Below are positions 31,840 to 43,674 of a DNA stretch of 64,000 bases, one piece after another. The translations under genes and the position numbers were made by a program. Source of the DNA: Bimuria novae-zelandiae CBS 107.79 (lineage: Eukaryota > Ascomycota > Dothideomycetes > Pleosporales > Didymosphaeriaceae). Within the stretch, counting starts at the first letter, position 1; each line of letters opens with the position of its first letter. The notes below the pieces were generated by a model. That model was not told the DNA's origin, did not search any database, and saw nothing but the letters and a program-made list of their open reading frames with translations. The DNA is taken from NCBI GenBank assembly GCA_010015655.1, contig ML976667.1:933941-997940 (forward strand), read 5' to 3'.

Positions 31840-34800
31840 TCTTATAGTTCGTAAGGTTTTATACTGGTTCCTACGTATTATGGTTCTCTGGCCATCCTTC
31901 CTACTTTACTAGATACTTGTACTAACGCCTGATTTTTTATAGGTCCCTAATAGCTTTAATCTTGTACTCCTTATCTTCGAGTTTAAGCTGGGTTTCTAGT
32001 TCGGCGTCTGGTGGTGCTGGTTCTAATAATAACTTGTGGAAGACTAGGTGGATCCGTGTATCTATAGGTAGCTATAGTTTAAAATTAACTAGTCCCCTAA
32101 CCTCTTAGATTTTAAATAGTCCCTTTTAAAGGTTATTTAGTTTTTTGCTTAGCCTTATTATCTTAAGATTTTTTTGCGAGAGGAGGACTCTATCCCCCTC
32201 CTTAAAAATTAGTTCTATAATCCTTTTCTTATTCGCTTATCGCGCTATTTATTTATTACGTCACGCGATATTCTTGTATAGTGTTTTATATAGGTCCTAC
32301 ATAAGTTTGGCCTTGTTGGCTACGTTCTTTATAATGCTCTAGATGTTTAATGGATCCCGGTGAGTCGTTGGCTCACATCCATGGTTGGCGTAATATGGCG
32401 AGTACCCCGTAGTCGCCGATCTTGCGCTATTATATGCCAGCTAGGCCGTTGGCAATAGCTTAACCTAGTTATCTTAAAGCTTATTTACATACATCTAGAG
32501 ATACTGTTCTAACGTTTAGTTTATTTGCTTAGTTTAGTTATCTATTTTAGGATAGAAGCTCGTCGTAAGCTTATGCTTAATCCCTAATTTAGCTATAAAC
32601 GTGGTCTAGTATAACGATGTGAATATCTTGGCCCTGTCTGTAATAAACTCGTTAGGTCGTCTAACCTGTGATATTAGTTCTTGTTCCACCATATAGGCTA
32701 GTTCTTCTACTAATATAGCTTTCCTAATTGGCACAAACCTCGACTCCTTAGTAAGTTAATAGATTATAATTAAGATCGAGTTGTAGGGATTCTTGTTCCC
32801 TAGTGCTAGTAATGCTAATAGCTTTACGATAAAGTCTATAGTTACGCTTAACTATGGTCTTAGGGGCGGCTATAGTAGTTATAAAAGGCTATAGGGCTTA
32901 TATCTCTTAGACTTATTCTTATAACAGGCTAAATAATTGCCTAAAACCTTTTGTACCGCCTAGCGTAGCCTAGGAATGGCATATTCGTTCGCGATTTAAC
33001 GCGTTATTTTAGTAATTCCTAGGTATCCCTAATCTTTGTCTTCGTATAGTTTTTTAATTAGCAGCGGAGCTATCTGCTTGCTAATCTAGATACGGTTTTA
33101 ATAGTCCCGTATTATTAATTTTGTGGCTTGGTGGAGATCGTACGCTTGGCAATCCTTATCCTTAAGCCTATTATAATCCTGTATCTCTTTTATAGCTAGC
33201 CTATAATAGGTAAGATCCGCGCGCTGTGCTTCTAGTACTAGCGCGAGTTATATCTTATTATAGTAAAAGGTTCCATCCTTCGCGTAGGTTAGGATTATAA
33301 CATGGTTACTTCTATTATCTTCTTCTATAAGATCTAAACGCCTACTAAGTGCGTCTACTACAGCGTTCGAGTTGCCAGGTAAATAGGTGATGCGGAAGTC
33401 GAATTCCACTATCTATTCTAACTATTTAGACTATTATTAATTAAGCTTCTTTGTAGTTATAAAGCGCGTAAGGTTAAGGTAATTTAAAAAGACCTCTATT
33501 TAGTGCTTTACTCCTTTAAGCTGCGCTTCTTATTACTTAAAATAGTTAATAATTATAAGCAACTCCTTATCGTAAATCTTATAATTTAGTTCTACTCCTA
33601 AGAGCTTGCGTGCGTAATAGAAGACGGGTTTCCATTTGCTATCGTCGCACTCTTGTAATAATACGGCCCCTAGCGCATAGTCCGATGCATCCGTGTAGAT
33701 GCGATGTCGCCGCTCTAGGTTATATATCTGTAGTAGGGGTGCCGTTAGGAATAGGCGTTTAAGCTACTTGAAAGCCGCTATTTCTACCTTTTATAGAGGT
33801 CGCCATTTCCCTATCTTTATAAGTTCTGTTAATAGAGTAGTTATCTTTAAGTAGTTCCTAATAAATTTGCGATAGAAGTTAGTGAAGCCTAAAAAAGACT
33901 AGATATCTTTTACTAATTACGATAGTGGCTATTCTTCTATTATCGCAATCTTCTTCGGGTCTATCTTAATACCTTCTCGGGATATTACAAATCCTAAATA
34001 TTCCGTCTTAGTAACATGGAACTCGCACTTCTTAGGGTGTAGGAGTAATTAATACTCTTATAACTTCTATAGTACTTTGCGTACATGTCCTTTGTGCTCT
34101 TCTAAGGTTCCGTGTAAGTATATTAAGATATCGTCGAGGTACGCCGTGCAGAATACGTCTAAGTATTTATATAGTACTTAATTTATTAACTCCTAGAAGG
34201 TTGCTGGTGCGTTAGTTAGCCCTATAGGCATAACCGTGTACTTAAAAAGGCCATATCGTGTGCGGAACGCTGTTTTCCACTTGTGTCCTTTTATAATTCG
34301 AATCCTGTGGAATCTATCCTGGACGTCGAATTTCGTGAAGTATTTAGCTCCTCGGAGTCTATCTATAAGCTCCGTTATTAGTAGTAATAGGTAGCGATTC
34401 TTAATCGTCACGGCGTTTAGCTATTTATAATTTATATAGAGTTGTAGCCTGCCATCTTTTTTGCGAACAAAGAGTATAGGGAAAGCCACAGGACTCTAAC
34501 TAGGCCGCTATTTCCCTAAGCGTAGATTCTTCTGTATTAGCTCTTTTAACTCTTTTTCTTGTTTATAGGTAAGGGGCCTTAGGCGTTCTGGCCGTAGCTT
34601 GGCTCCCTTTACTAGTGGTATCTCGTGATCCTACTCCTTATGTTTAGGTAGGATAGTCTCGTCGTGTTCCTCGAACAGGTCTGCGAATTCCTTATATTTT
34701 TCTGGCAGACTAGGGTTGTCTAGGACTATCTTAGTCTCTTAGACCTATATGCAGTGTACCTACCCTAGGTGTTACTTTAAGATCCTGTCTATCTTGTATA

Positions 34801-35230
34801 CTAATATTTCTTATATTCTAGATGGTTGACTTCTTTTTCTTGCCTAAGGTTGGGGAGTTTCCCTCCTACCAGGGCTTGCCTAAGCCTTCGCTAGTAGGTT
34901 CCGGGGAAGGATTGTTCGTTTAATCTAGTCTATTCGTAGATTGTGTTGTTCTAGCTATTTGTATCTAACGATGGCTTCGATGTCTCCTATCTCCGCGATA
35001 GTAAAGACGTGTTGGCTCTCTAGGCCTTCTATATTAACTTATACTAGCGCTGTCTCGAGGCGTAGCTAACTATTACTGTATCCTTACGATTGGGTCCCGT
35101 TCGTAAGTCCTATTTATAGCGGTGTTTTCTTATTACGATATGGTATATCGTACTTCTTAACTACTTACGGGGCGATTAGACACGCGTCTGCCCCTGGGTC
35201 GATTAGTACTATAATACGATGTCTATACAC
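31840..35230 (-). pseudogene. Gypsy pol polyprotein (PR-RT-RH-IN-chromodomain), broken
   Basis: Recognisable domains on the minus strand, N to C. The protease has DPGADACLI. Reverse transcriptase includes [20 protein letters not shown] and [20 protein letters not shown] at 34411-34193, the only long open piece. Integrase shows TIDFIVKL, then FITDRAKIFTSLYQTTF, then TKQINQTLEQYLQMYVNKLQ, that is the D...D...E core with a family-typical NQTLEQYL. The chromodomain reads KYLVKWEGWPENHNTWEPV at about 31860-31930. Stops are TAA or TAG at expected CAA, CAG or TGG codons, consistent with RIP on both strands. The YxDD box of the reverse transcriptase is not cleanly readable. Confidence 0.88.
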
Positions 35231-35549
35231 TGTAATATCTTTAATTAAGCGCTTCTTGACTTGGCGAGTGTCTACTTAATAAGCTATAATAATTACACTA
35301 TTACTAGTGTGGCTTGTTGCCTAGTAATAATCTAGTTTTTTAAATTATTAGACCCTTTATTTAAGGTTTTAGGCCAACTGGCGTTGGCTTCCTTAATCTA
35401 GTCCTAGACCTTAGATAGCTTAGAGACTTCCTTAATTTAGTGCTACTTATATTATTATTAATATAGGGCGTAAGTCTCTCTAATCCTATTAGATTTATAT
35501 ACTCCTTAATTCCCATGTTGCGGGCAATTTAGAGTAAGGCATTCGTTCT

Positions 35550-37290
35550 GGGCTAATGTATTATGCCCTAGATAGCTGTCTAAGGAGGCTGCCTCTTCCT
35601 ATAGGCTTAGGTGTGCGAAGCACTATAGGTTACATTATTCTTACCTAATTAATAAGTAGTCCGCGTCTCTTCTTAGCTACGTATTTTCTATTATTATGCT
35701 AGTATCGCGGGGGTCTAAGCCTTAAGGGAACTAGCCTGTTTCGAACTTCTACTACCTGTGTAGCTTATAAGTAATATTAAAATATTAATGCTAACTATTC
35801 TATTTATAGTGCTTAGCCTAATAGGCTAAAAAGTGCTTATAGTAATTATTAGACACGCTGCACTAGCTTTGCTTTAGCCTATAGTGTTCTAAACCTCCTG
35901 GAAAATAGAAGGCCTTAACTCTAGCCTTAGAGTGTTGTCGGCATCCTTTACGCGTGCATTGCCACCATTTGGCGTATTTATGTCGTTCCTGTATCGTGAT
36001 CTGGCGTAGGTATTATTTTGGGCGCCCCTATAGTTTCTCTACTAGCCAGTAGGCGTCCCATGCGTGTGCCCCTTAGACGATCACTTTTGCCTTACACTGA
36101 GACGATTAATGTAGCGCACTGCTGCACATCTAGTAGGTGTTATTAGCTAGTCTTTAGAAGATCTAGTACTTAGGAAGGGTCTTTCGTTCCTCTTCCTCTT
36201 TTATTGGCTCCAGGATCTTTTGCGTAAGATCCACTCCATTGGCTTTTGTTAGCGTAAGGGTGGCTATAGCTACTTGTAGGAGGTTAGTTATATTAACCTT
36301 AGTCTCCTAATCGTTGCAGTCTTTGGCGAAGTAGCCTAGCTTACTATATTAGAGGCAGGCTTTGTCTTTAAACCTCTATTCTTACTTTTCCTACGAGATG
36401 CCATTCTTGCCCTAGTAACTCTTCTTTAGTCTATATGGCTGTTTTCCCTTGCCGTTCTTCTTTTTGTACTATTAGGCTTTATTAGTTATAATAACATCTC
36501 CGTCCTAGTCTCTTCCTGCGGGCCTGGATCAATTCTCTTTTCTAGTAAGTAGCCTAGTACTATGCTATTTTTCTAGCTTGCGTTTGTATAGGTAATTGTC
36601 TACTTTAATTATATCGTTAATAAGTTCTTCTAGGTCGTCTGCTTTTCCTTAGTGGACTAATTCGTCTTTAACCAATTCTTTTAGTCTGTTATAGTAGGTA
36701 ATTATAAGTGGGGCTTCTTCCTATCCTTTAAGTTCTGCCACGATCTGTTTAAACTCTAGTGTATAGAGTACCGCCGATTTCTCCTGACGTAGGCGCTAGA
36801 GGCGTATTTTGGCTTAATGTCCTTTATTAATAGTGCTAAACATTCCTTTTACGGCCTTGCGAAAAGACTCCTAGTCCTTAAAGGCGTCTTTAGTAGCGTC
36901 TAAACTATAATCCTCTAATTTACTATTCTTAAGGAAATTATTAATTATTAGTCTAGCCTACGCGGCTGTCTTGTCTTGCATGTTTATATAAGTAACTAGG
37001 ATCTTGTCTTATTCTATATTAAACTTTCCTAGGTTGTAACGGATAAATAGTTCTATCTAGGTTAGGAACGTTCCTGGGTAACCTTTTCCTAAATAGGGTT
37101 CGGGCTTTAGGACCTTTAGTTAATGTTTCGCATTTTCCTATTAGCTTATCTTTTCGCTTATCTGGTTAATAATTTCCTATAACTAGGCTATCTGAGCCGC
37201 TTGTTCGATAACCATCTCTCCTAGGGTCTTTTCCTTAGGTGCCGGAGCTGCGGTGGTCGAACTAGGTCCTGCTATTATACTATAGGGTAG
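35550..37290 (-). pseudogene. Gypsy gag, broken
   Basis: Between the 5' LTR and the protease. A zinc-knuckle remnant is readable at about 36310-36360 (SKLGYFAKDC, with the first Cys pair damaged by RIP). The rest is heavily mutated. Placed by position and the zinc knuckle. Confidence 0.65.
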
Positions 37291-37296
37291 TTAAAG

Positions 37297-37748
37297 TGTT
37301 ATAAGGCTCTCACACCTTATTCTAATCTAGGTTAGGGTAGTAAGGTATCGTGGTGCTTCACGGATTATTTAGTAGTATAAGTTAATGCGACACTTAGCGC
37401 GGCTAGACAATCTAATCTTATAATAAATAAGACAACTATTAGTCTATATAGGAGAACGTACTCGCACAGAAGATATATAAGTTAACTACAAGGAAGGAAA
37501 CAACAATAGGAAAGTCGCTACACTATATACTAGCCTATTCCTTCTTCGTAGTCCCGCCAAGGCCCTGTAGTCCTAGGGACTACGGTAGTCCCATAGGACT
37601 TCCCTTTATGCGGGACTTTGTCACGTAACTACTAACTAAGCTACCCCGCGCCCCGTTGGGTCCCGTTAACTCTGCTACTTTGTTAATAGTTACTCTCTTG
37701 GCGTAATTGTCTGGCTTCTTCATCCTTGTGGGGTTCGTGGTCGTAACA
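37297..37748 (-). repeat. Right LTR of Gypsy element (5' LTR by coding orientation)
   Basis: 452 bp, same length as the partner. This copy keeps more C and G (for example CACGGATTATT, CCCCGCGCCCCGTTGGG) than the left LTR, so the two have been mutated unequally. Confidence 0.93.
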
Positions 37749-38499
37749 GGCGCTATATAAGATTAGATTATTTTTAATATTATCCACGAGTACGATTATA
37801 CCTAGAAACTTTATTACTTTATAAGGGATAATGCTATAAATAATAGCATAATATTTATTAATAAGCTTAAAACTATTACGCCTAAGGACTTCTGTATTAG
37901 TACTTAATACTAAATATATTATATAAGGTATATAATTAACTTTATTATAAAAGCTTTTATATATAATAATAGCGTTAGTAAATTTAAAAAAAAATTAGCT
38001 TAATTATTACCTAAAGAGTAATACGTTTTATTTTATAGTTATAGTACTATTAGCAAGCTCTATAACTTTATAAACGTAATTTATAATTCCTATAAAAGAA
38101 GACGCCTTTTTTAAAACATATAGCGCTTAGTATTTAATAAAAATAAGCTTTTTAGCTTCCCTACCTTTAATTTAGTTAAAGATAGTAGTATCTGCTAGTA
38201 TAATATTTATTTTATATTACTTTATTATAATATATTTTATTAGCTTATCCGATAATTCTTTAAGCGCGCCTAAAATAACGTTTTTACTATAAATAATAAA
38301 TACTTCCTTATAATTAACGCGCTATTAGACAACGAGTAAAATAAAGTCTTAAAGGCATTTTATAAGAATATAAAGTTACTAAAGGGTATTGCTAGCAGTA
38401 GCAGATTTAGAAGCTTATAATAAATAATTATTAACTTATAAGAAATTTACGTATTTTTTAGTAGTAATAATAAGAATAGCGTCTATTAAATTAAGGGCT

Positions 38500-39300
38500 T
38501 TAAGTACTATAATTATATAGTCTCTAGCGTTACGCTCGCCCTTAAAAAGCTTATTCTTAACACCATATTATCGCTATATTATGTTGCTACTACCCTCCAC
38601 CTATTTTTACGACTCTTCTAGTTTAAGACCTACTAGCAGAGGTATAAGCTATAGCATAAGAAGGCAGAAAAGTCTATTAAAGACATCTTTAAATAATACT
38701 TAGAAGTAGAGAATCTTTATAAAAAAGATAATAATAAGTAGCTACTTAAGCTACTTAATAAACGTAAAGTCCCTAGCGCGTACGCTAGTAATTATTATAA
38801 AATTTATATAATATAAGTTAATAATTACTTTTTTACTAGTAATAAGAGCTTTAAGTAATAAAAATATATAATTTAGCTAAATAAGTACTTTAATAGTTTT
38901 TATAAAAATAAGCTTGCTACGTTAGTGTCTCTTAATTTAGTAGCTTTACTTTAAGATTTACACTTCTGGTGGATAGAGACAGGGTAGAAACGTTACCTAA
39001 TTGTCTACAAAATGGCCATAGATCACCTCTCCGTGCCAGCCACCTCGTGCGACTGCGAGCGCTGTTTCTCCTCCGCCAAACGTACAGTCACGTGCGATCG
39101 CAACTCACTGTCCCCAGCGGTGACAGAAGCTCTCCAGTTTAAAAGAACTGGCTGAGGAGAGACGCCGTCACGAGTTACCTCACCTATCTGGTTGCCCACA
39201 TCGTCAAGAAGGATGGAGAGTAGCAGAAGGAGCAGAAGGAGGGCGACGACGTCGCCAACGAGTTCCCCAGCGACCTCTCCACCAAGGTCCTTCCCGATTA
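38500..39300 (+). pseudogene. hAT transposase, C-terminal part
   Basis: Decayed transposase with residues of the hAT C-terminal dimerisation domain. A WW-like segment near 38968 (HFWWIETG) precedes YKMAIDHLSVPATSCDCERC and FSSAKRTVTCDRNSLSP, matching the family pattern (small-residue SVPATS, then ER.FS, then R..L.P). A one-base shift near 39146 separates LQFKR from WLRRDAVTSYLTYLVAHIVK. Upstream of 38950 the frame is riddled with TAA and TAG. Inactive. Confidence 0.8.
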
Positions 39301-39449
39301 GGCAATTTCTATATACTCTACGGCCCGTACGGCCAGAAATTGGACCTCTACGCTGTACGTAACGCACCTCCCTCACTGCCTTGGTGTGCCGTACGTACGT
39401 ATTTCCCCCTACTACCCGCACGAACGTACAGGAGCTCGGTGCGGTGCGG

Positions 39450-39472
39450 AGTACTGTACGTTGAAAGCGCTG
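39450..39472 (-). repeat. Right terminal inverted repeat of hAT element
   Basis: Reverse complement of the left end; followed directly by the duplication AGCGGTCA at 39473-39480. Confidence 0.92.
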
Positions 39473-41060
39473 AGCGGTCATATAGCTTGTCCACTCCAGT
39501 TCATAATGCTTCCTCGGGATATTTCGGATTCAACTACGGAGATTTCTTAGTACAGATGCTCTGGCACAATCGCCTGTACCCGATTCTTGACTATATGAAG
39601 CACTGCTGTCATCGCGGAAGTTTTAGCGGAGATTATCTGACTTCTACAAGAGCCTTGGAATGCCGGGCATGGAATTGAACGACAATGCTATGGCATACAA
39701 TATCGGAGACGTCGTGGGTATAAATCGTGCTTTTCAGCAGGTCACCGAGAACGATGACATGCAGTTCGTAGCGAATTCTCTCGGTGCCTACGCACTTCAG
39801 AGCGCCACACCGCGGCGTCGAATCCAGCAGCGACTGTCACCACTGGGTTATGTCAAGAATGTATGGCCTGTTGAAGACGACCCAAGGATGTACAAGCGGG
39901 AGTCTCTCTGGAAGAACAACTGGCACCTAGTGATAAAACACACCCTCAAAAGAGATTTTGGTATGACACCAGACATGAGACATCCGGAGAACTGGAAACC
40001 TCTAGGTCTGAGTCCGTGGGAGCACGACAAATACGCCGCGCTTAGCCAGCAGCTTAGCCAGCAGCTTCACGATGAGCTGCTGAACGTGCATCAGCCTTGG
40101 GATGCACCAATTCCCCAGGTTCCATGTCCACAATATGTATATCCGTCCCAGACCCTCAGGAGCAAGGTCTGCTAAGCAAAACCGCTCGTGATGCATTAAT
40201 AGAGCTCGCGAGCCCTGCTCTTACATGGCTGCCACCGACTTGTGCAACCATAATTAGAGACAACTACCCAGACCCATTCATCCGCGGAAACGTGACCCAA
40301 GCAGAGGCCGTGGTTGAATTTCTCAAATCGCCGCGTGCTGTTGCAGCAGTTCCAACGCTTGGCTTGGGTGCTGCGCCCGGAAGCCGTTTTGGTCTATCAA
40401 CGGACTGGAGTCTTATACCTGACACTGACTTACCATTGGCAAGCACCATCCTCAACGCTTTCCAGGGTGGAAATGAAGGCATCGATTCAAATTCAAAACC
40501 ACTTCGTGCGGTCCCGACCACACAGGCGTTGGTTCCACGCCAACTCACGCAACAGGTCCTGCAAACAAGAGCAGGAAAAGACCGATGGAAAGTCGCAGAA
40601 GGCATCAAGAGTGAGTTGAAGAAGATTGTAGAAGCCGAGAATAAGGAGCTTGTCGAGCGTGGCACACTAGGACCATCCGATCTCAGTAACATATGGGATC
40701 CATCTGGACGAGCTTATATGGCTGCAGTCAATGCCACACCGACCTGGAACAGACCGGTGCTTGGTACGACCCCAGGAATGTCCAAAGTGGGAACTTCAAA
40801 TTCGATCGCCGCGTTAACGCTCGAGGGCCTGAAAGACATGGTACACTTCGATGACCCCAACTCATCTAATAAGTGGGTACTCGTGAAGCGCAAGGGCCGA
40901 CCGGTGCGTTGGGGTTTCTTAAAAACTATAAAACTTACCGCCCTTGGAAGATGTAGATGTGGTTCCAACAGCCGGGGGTGTGCCGGGTATGGAGAAAGCT
41001 CGCGCGTGCGAGAAAGGAATTTTAGGAGGCAAGAAAGAAGTGACGTGGAGTATATTTGAC
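39473..41060 (+). pseudogene. 3' side of hypothetical gene disrupted by hAT insertion
   Basis: Starting at the target duplication, one frame gives YSLSTPVHNASSGYFGFNYG, then DFLVQMLWHNRLYPILDYMK. It shifts near 39630 to SDFYKSLGMPGMELNDNAMA, which continues to 40170 (AYALQSATPRRRIQQRLSPL, WKNNWHLVIKHTLKRDFGM). A further shift or a very short intron near 40110-40155 leads to EQGLLSKTARDALIELASPA and on to about 40920 (DLSNIWDPSGRAYMAAVNAT, KWVLVKRKGRPVRWGF). The sequence is clearly coding in character but I do not recognise the family. The hAT separates it from its 5' part at 29169-29251. The two shifts indicate decay, though one of them could be a 41-nt intron. Confidence 0.55.
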
Positions 41061-41268
41061 AGAAATATATGACGTCTGGAGTGACTGGTGTTGGTGCCGT
41101 TGTCTGATTGTGCATTGTCACGAAAGAAGGAAGGACTGCATTGTAGGGGTGGCGGTGCTTGATCTTCGACGGATAAGCTAGTCCATTTAGGGCTTAGCTT
41201 CACCACCTCACTAGTGTAAATTGCCCCCCTCGTCCGCCAGCACCATCACTCCTCAGGTGGATTGTACT

Positions 41269-43606
41269 TAGGATGCCGCGTACCGTTACCGATTACGGTA
41301 TTACGGTAATGTGTTATGGTAATTACGGCACAGAAATTGATGGCTCGTAATGCCAAGGCGGGTAATTGCTGCCGGGAAAATGACTTTAGGGGCTAACTTT
41401 ATATGGAGCTTGCATCTAGATTGCTGATTTTGACCCTAGGTCACTGTCTTAATACTTTGTTTATCGTTTCTTATTGTTGTTGGCATCATGCCGCGCACCG
41501 ATCTAGTAGAATTTAACGACGTTATTATTAGTTATAAGGGCTCTAAGCCTATAATAACATGCCGATTCTGCTTAAAATAATGGCATAATAAAGCCCTCCC
41601 GCGTCTCCGCAAACACATGAGCAAGTGCCCCAAGCTACCGTCATCGAAATATGAGATGTATGGAGTTCAGGTGCGTCTGGGGGGTCATGGCAAGAACCGT
41701 GAGCGCCAGGCGCGTCTGTCGGAGGAGACTTTCCGTATAAATAATGCGGACTCGGAGAAAGCAACGCTGCTGCTCGCAGAGGCCATATACAGCTCTGGGG
41801 TCCCTTTTAGCTTTGTGAGCATGAGCAGCTTGTCAGGGGTCGCGAAACTCACTGAGATGCCGCAGGTCGAAAATCCCGCCTTTGTGCGCTTTCTGAAGCT
41901 CCTCCGCCCGGCCTACAAGCCCCCGAGCCGTACGGCCATTGCCACGACGCTGCTGGACTCTATTTACGACCAAACAAAGCAGGATATGAAGCACGTGCTT
42001 CAGAAGGCTGGGCGGCAATTAACACTCGTCAGCGATGGACGGACAAACGTACGTGGTGAGGCAGTTGTCAATTACCTGGCAGTGACCCGAGAGCATGAGA
42101 TCTTTCTGAAAACCTCATATACGCTGGCGGAGCGTCACAATGGCCACAACCTGGCCCGGGGGATTCTTGAGGTCGCTGAGGACGTCGGCAAGGCCAATAT
42201 TACTGCTATTTGCCTTGACAATGCCTCAAATATGAAGGCAGCCAAAGAGGTGCTTGCTGGGACCATGCCTGGGTGCCTAATGTTGGGGTGCGCGTCCCAC
42301 ATCGTCAACCTTTGTGTGGGCGATTTCTTCAAGGCTGCCGACTTTGGGGACATTTTTGACGCTGCAAAAACCGTCAGTAAATTCTTCAGACGGTCTAGTT
42401 TACTTACAGGCATGCTAGACGAGGCTGCTGGGCCTGGTGTGCGGCGGAAGGCTCTGCAGCTGCCGGGAAACACTCGCTAGCAGGGCAAGTTCAACACCGT
42501 CGATTCGGTCCTAGAAAATCGCGACTGGATTCTTTCGGTGATGGCGAATCCGATGGCGGTGTCTATTATGTCCCAGCGGGCGCAGAAGGATCGATTTCAG
42601 AGGATTGCGGCAATTACGGGCAGCGTAAATTGGTGAGAGAAGCTGCAAAAGCTGAGAAGCTTTCTGATGCCCTTTACAAAAGTGGCCTTGGCGCTAGAGA
42701 GTACTACGGTAAGCCAAAGTTCTCCCGATTATATGCCAGCTTCATTTTTCTGCTGGCCAACACCTCTCTCCATACAACTCTGCCGCTCGAACAAGTCAAA
42801 GAAATCGTCAGATCTCGATTCCAGCAAGTTCACCATCCTCTGGCGACGATTTCGTATATATGCGACCCTCTGGCGCGCCAGGAGATGCCTGTGGCGGTCA
42901 CCGACGCGATGCAGAGAGAAATCGCCGATTTTCTCGCTCTCGATTGCCCGCCCACGCAGCAGCGCCCCAGGCAAGCTGTGGCCCTTTATAAAGAGCTTAT
43001 GGATGTGCTCCATCGTAAAGGCGTCTTCGAGAAGCACGGCGTCGACTTATCCTGGCAGTCCTTTGCAGATTACACAGATCCAGCAGATTGGTGGCAGATA
43101 CAGAGCTGCACCGATGAGCTCAAAGAACTCGCCATTTACGCCCTCAGTATCAACCCCACGACGGGAGCAGCTGAACGTAACTGGAGCGAGCATGGATTTT
43201 TCCATAATAAAGTACGCAATCGTCTCGTTAATACCTGGGTCGAAAAGCTAGTGTTTTGTTATTACAACCTGCACATTCGCGACTTAATTATAGCTAAGGA
43301 TGCCTAGTTTTTCGACCTGTCAGAAGTGCCTGAATAAGTTGACGCCGACGAGCATGAAGATGATGGCTAATTGCTTGATTATATGGCTGAACAAGTACAC
43401 GAAGAGCGTCCTGAAGATCTAGAAGATACCTAGCATATATAGATTCAATTGCAACTTGGTTCTACATGTGATAATTAGACCGAGAAATGCACTGACTGGC
43501 TTAATCCACCGTGCCAAGATTGTACCAAAATACCAGTAATTACCGTAATTACGACATTACGGTAATACCGGGATGGCTGGAAAATTACGGTAATCCGACA
43601 TCCCTA
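41269..43606 (+). mobile_element. Second hAT transposon, GC-normal and nearly intact
   Basis: A 2338-bp element whose ends are TAGGATG... (left) and ...CATCCCTA (right), imperfect inverted repeats, with 8-bp flanks ATTGTACT (41261-41268) and ATTGTATT (43607-43614). The single mismatch is C to T. Both subterminal regions contain repeated TTACCGTAAT-type motifs (41280-41335 and 43535-43590). Encodes a transposase on the plus strand. Its base composition is like the host genes, in sharp contrast to the RIP-mutated elements on both sides, so it is younger or escaped RIP as a single copy. Confidence 0.85.
41488..43307 (+). pseudogene. hAT transposase with BED-type finger and DUF659-like core
   Basis: Starts MPRTDLVEFNDVIISYKGSK and has an N-terminal BED-like zinc finger (ITCRFCLK ... 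LRKHMSKC). The core resembles DUF659-type hAT transposases (LVSDGRTNVRGEAVVNYLAV, ICLDNASNMKAAKEVL, LGCASHIVNLCVGDFFK). The C-terminal dimerisation region reads ALSINPTTGAAERNWSEHGF, FHNKVRNRLVNTWVEKLVFC. The frame is interrupted by a TAA after RFCLK (about 41579), a TAG after LPGNTR (42478-42480) and a TGA after GSVNW (about 42634), then continues to 43307. About 600 residues in total. Three stops make it probably inactive, yet most of the protein is readable. Confidence 0.82.
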
Positions 43607-43674
43607 ATTGTATTGCATCCTCAGCATCTCTCTAGAGCTTATCCGTCTACTTCATGAATAGTTACTCACTGGTC

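Larger units (their letters stand above)
30661..37748 (-). mobile_element. Full-length Ty3/Gypsy LTR retrotransposon with chromodomain (chromovirus), RIP-mutated
   Basis: Two 452-bp LTRs (30661-31112 and 37297-37748), both starting TGTTAT and ending TAACA, enclose 6.2 kb; the 5-bp target duplication GGCGC is at 30656-30660 and 37749-37753, so insertion into the hAT is directly visible. Coding strand is minus. A polypurine tract (AAAAAGGGGGATAG on the minus strand) abuts the left LTR, as expected for the 3' end. In order from 37.3 kb down: gag with a mutated zinc knuckle near 36310-36360, aspartic protease (DPGADACLI, about 35190), reverse transcriptase, RNase H, integrase and chromodomain (about 31850-31990). 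All frames are broken by TAA/TAG from CpA-to-TpA change. Not capable of expression. Confidence 0.94.
29252..39472 (+). mobile_element. hAT DNA transposon, interrupted by a Gypsy element
   Basis: The ends are a perfect 23-bp terminal inverted repeat beginning CAGCGCTTTCAACGTACAGT, flanked by the 8-bp target duplication AGCGGTCA (29244-29251 and 39473-39480). An 8-bp duplication and a CAG-type end are hAT hallmarks. Without the inserted Gypsy (30661-37748 plus its 5-bp duplication) the hAT is about 3.13 kb. The outer 150 bp at each end is dense in CGTAC and CCGTA motifs, likely transposase-binding subterminal repeats. The interior is TA-rich with transposase frames destroyed by TAA/TAG. The C-terminal dimerisation segment survives at 39012-39160 (MAIDHLSVPATSCDCERCFS, SAKRTVTCDRNSLSPAVTEA). 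GC-rich ends next to a RIP-mutated centre make the element a mosaic. Confidence 0.9.

Noticed and set aside
39340..39678. Stand-alone plus-strand gene across the hAT right end
   Set aside because: The frame starts inside the transposon terminal region; only the part after 39473 belongs to the disrupted host gene.
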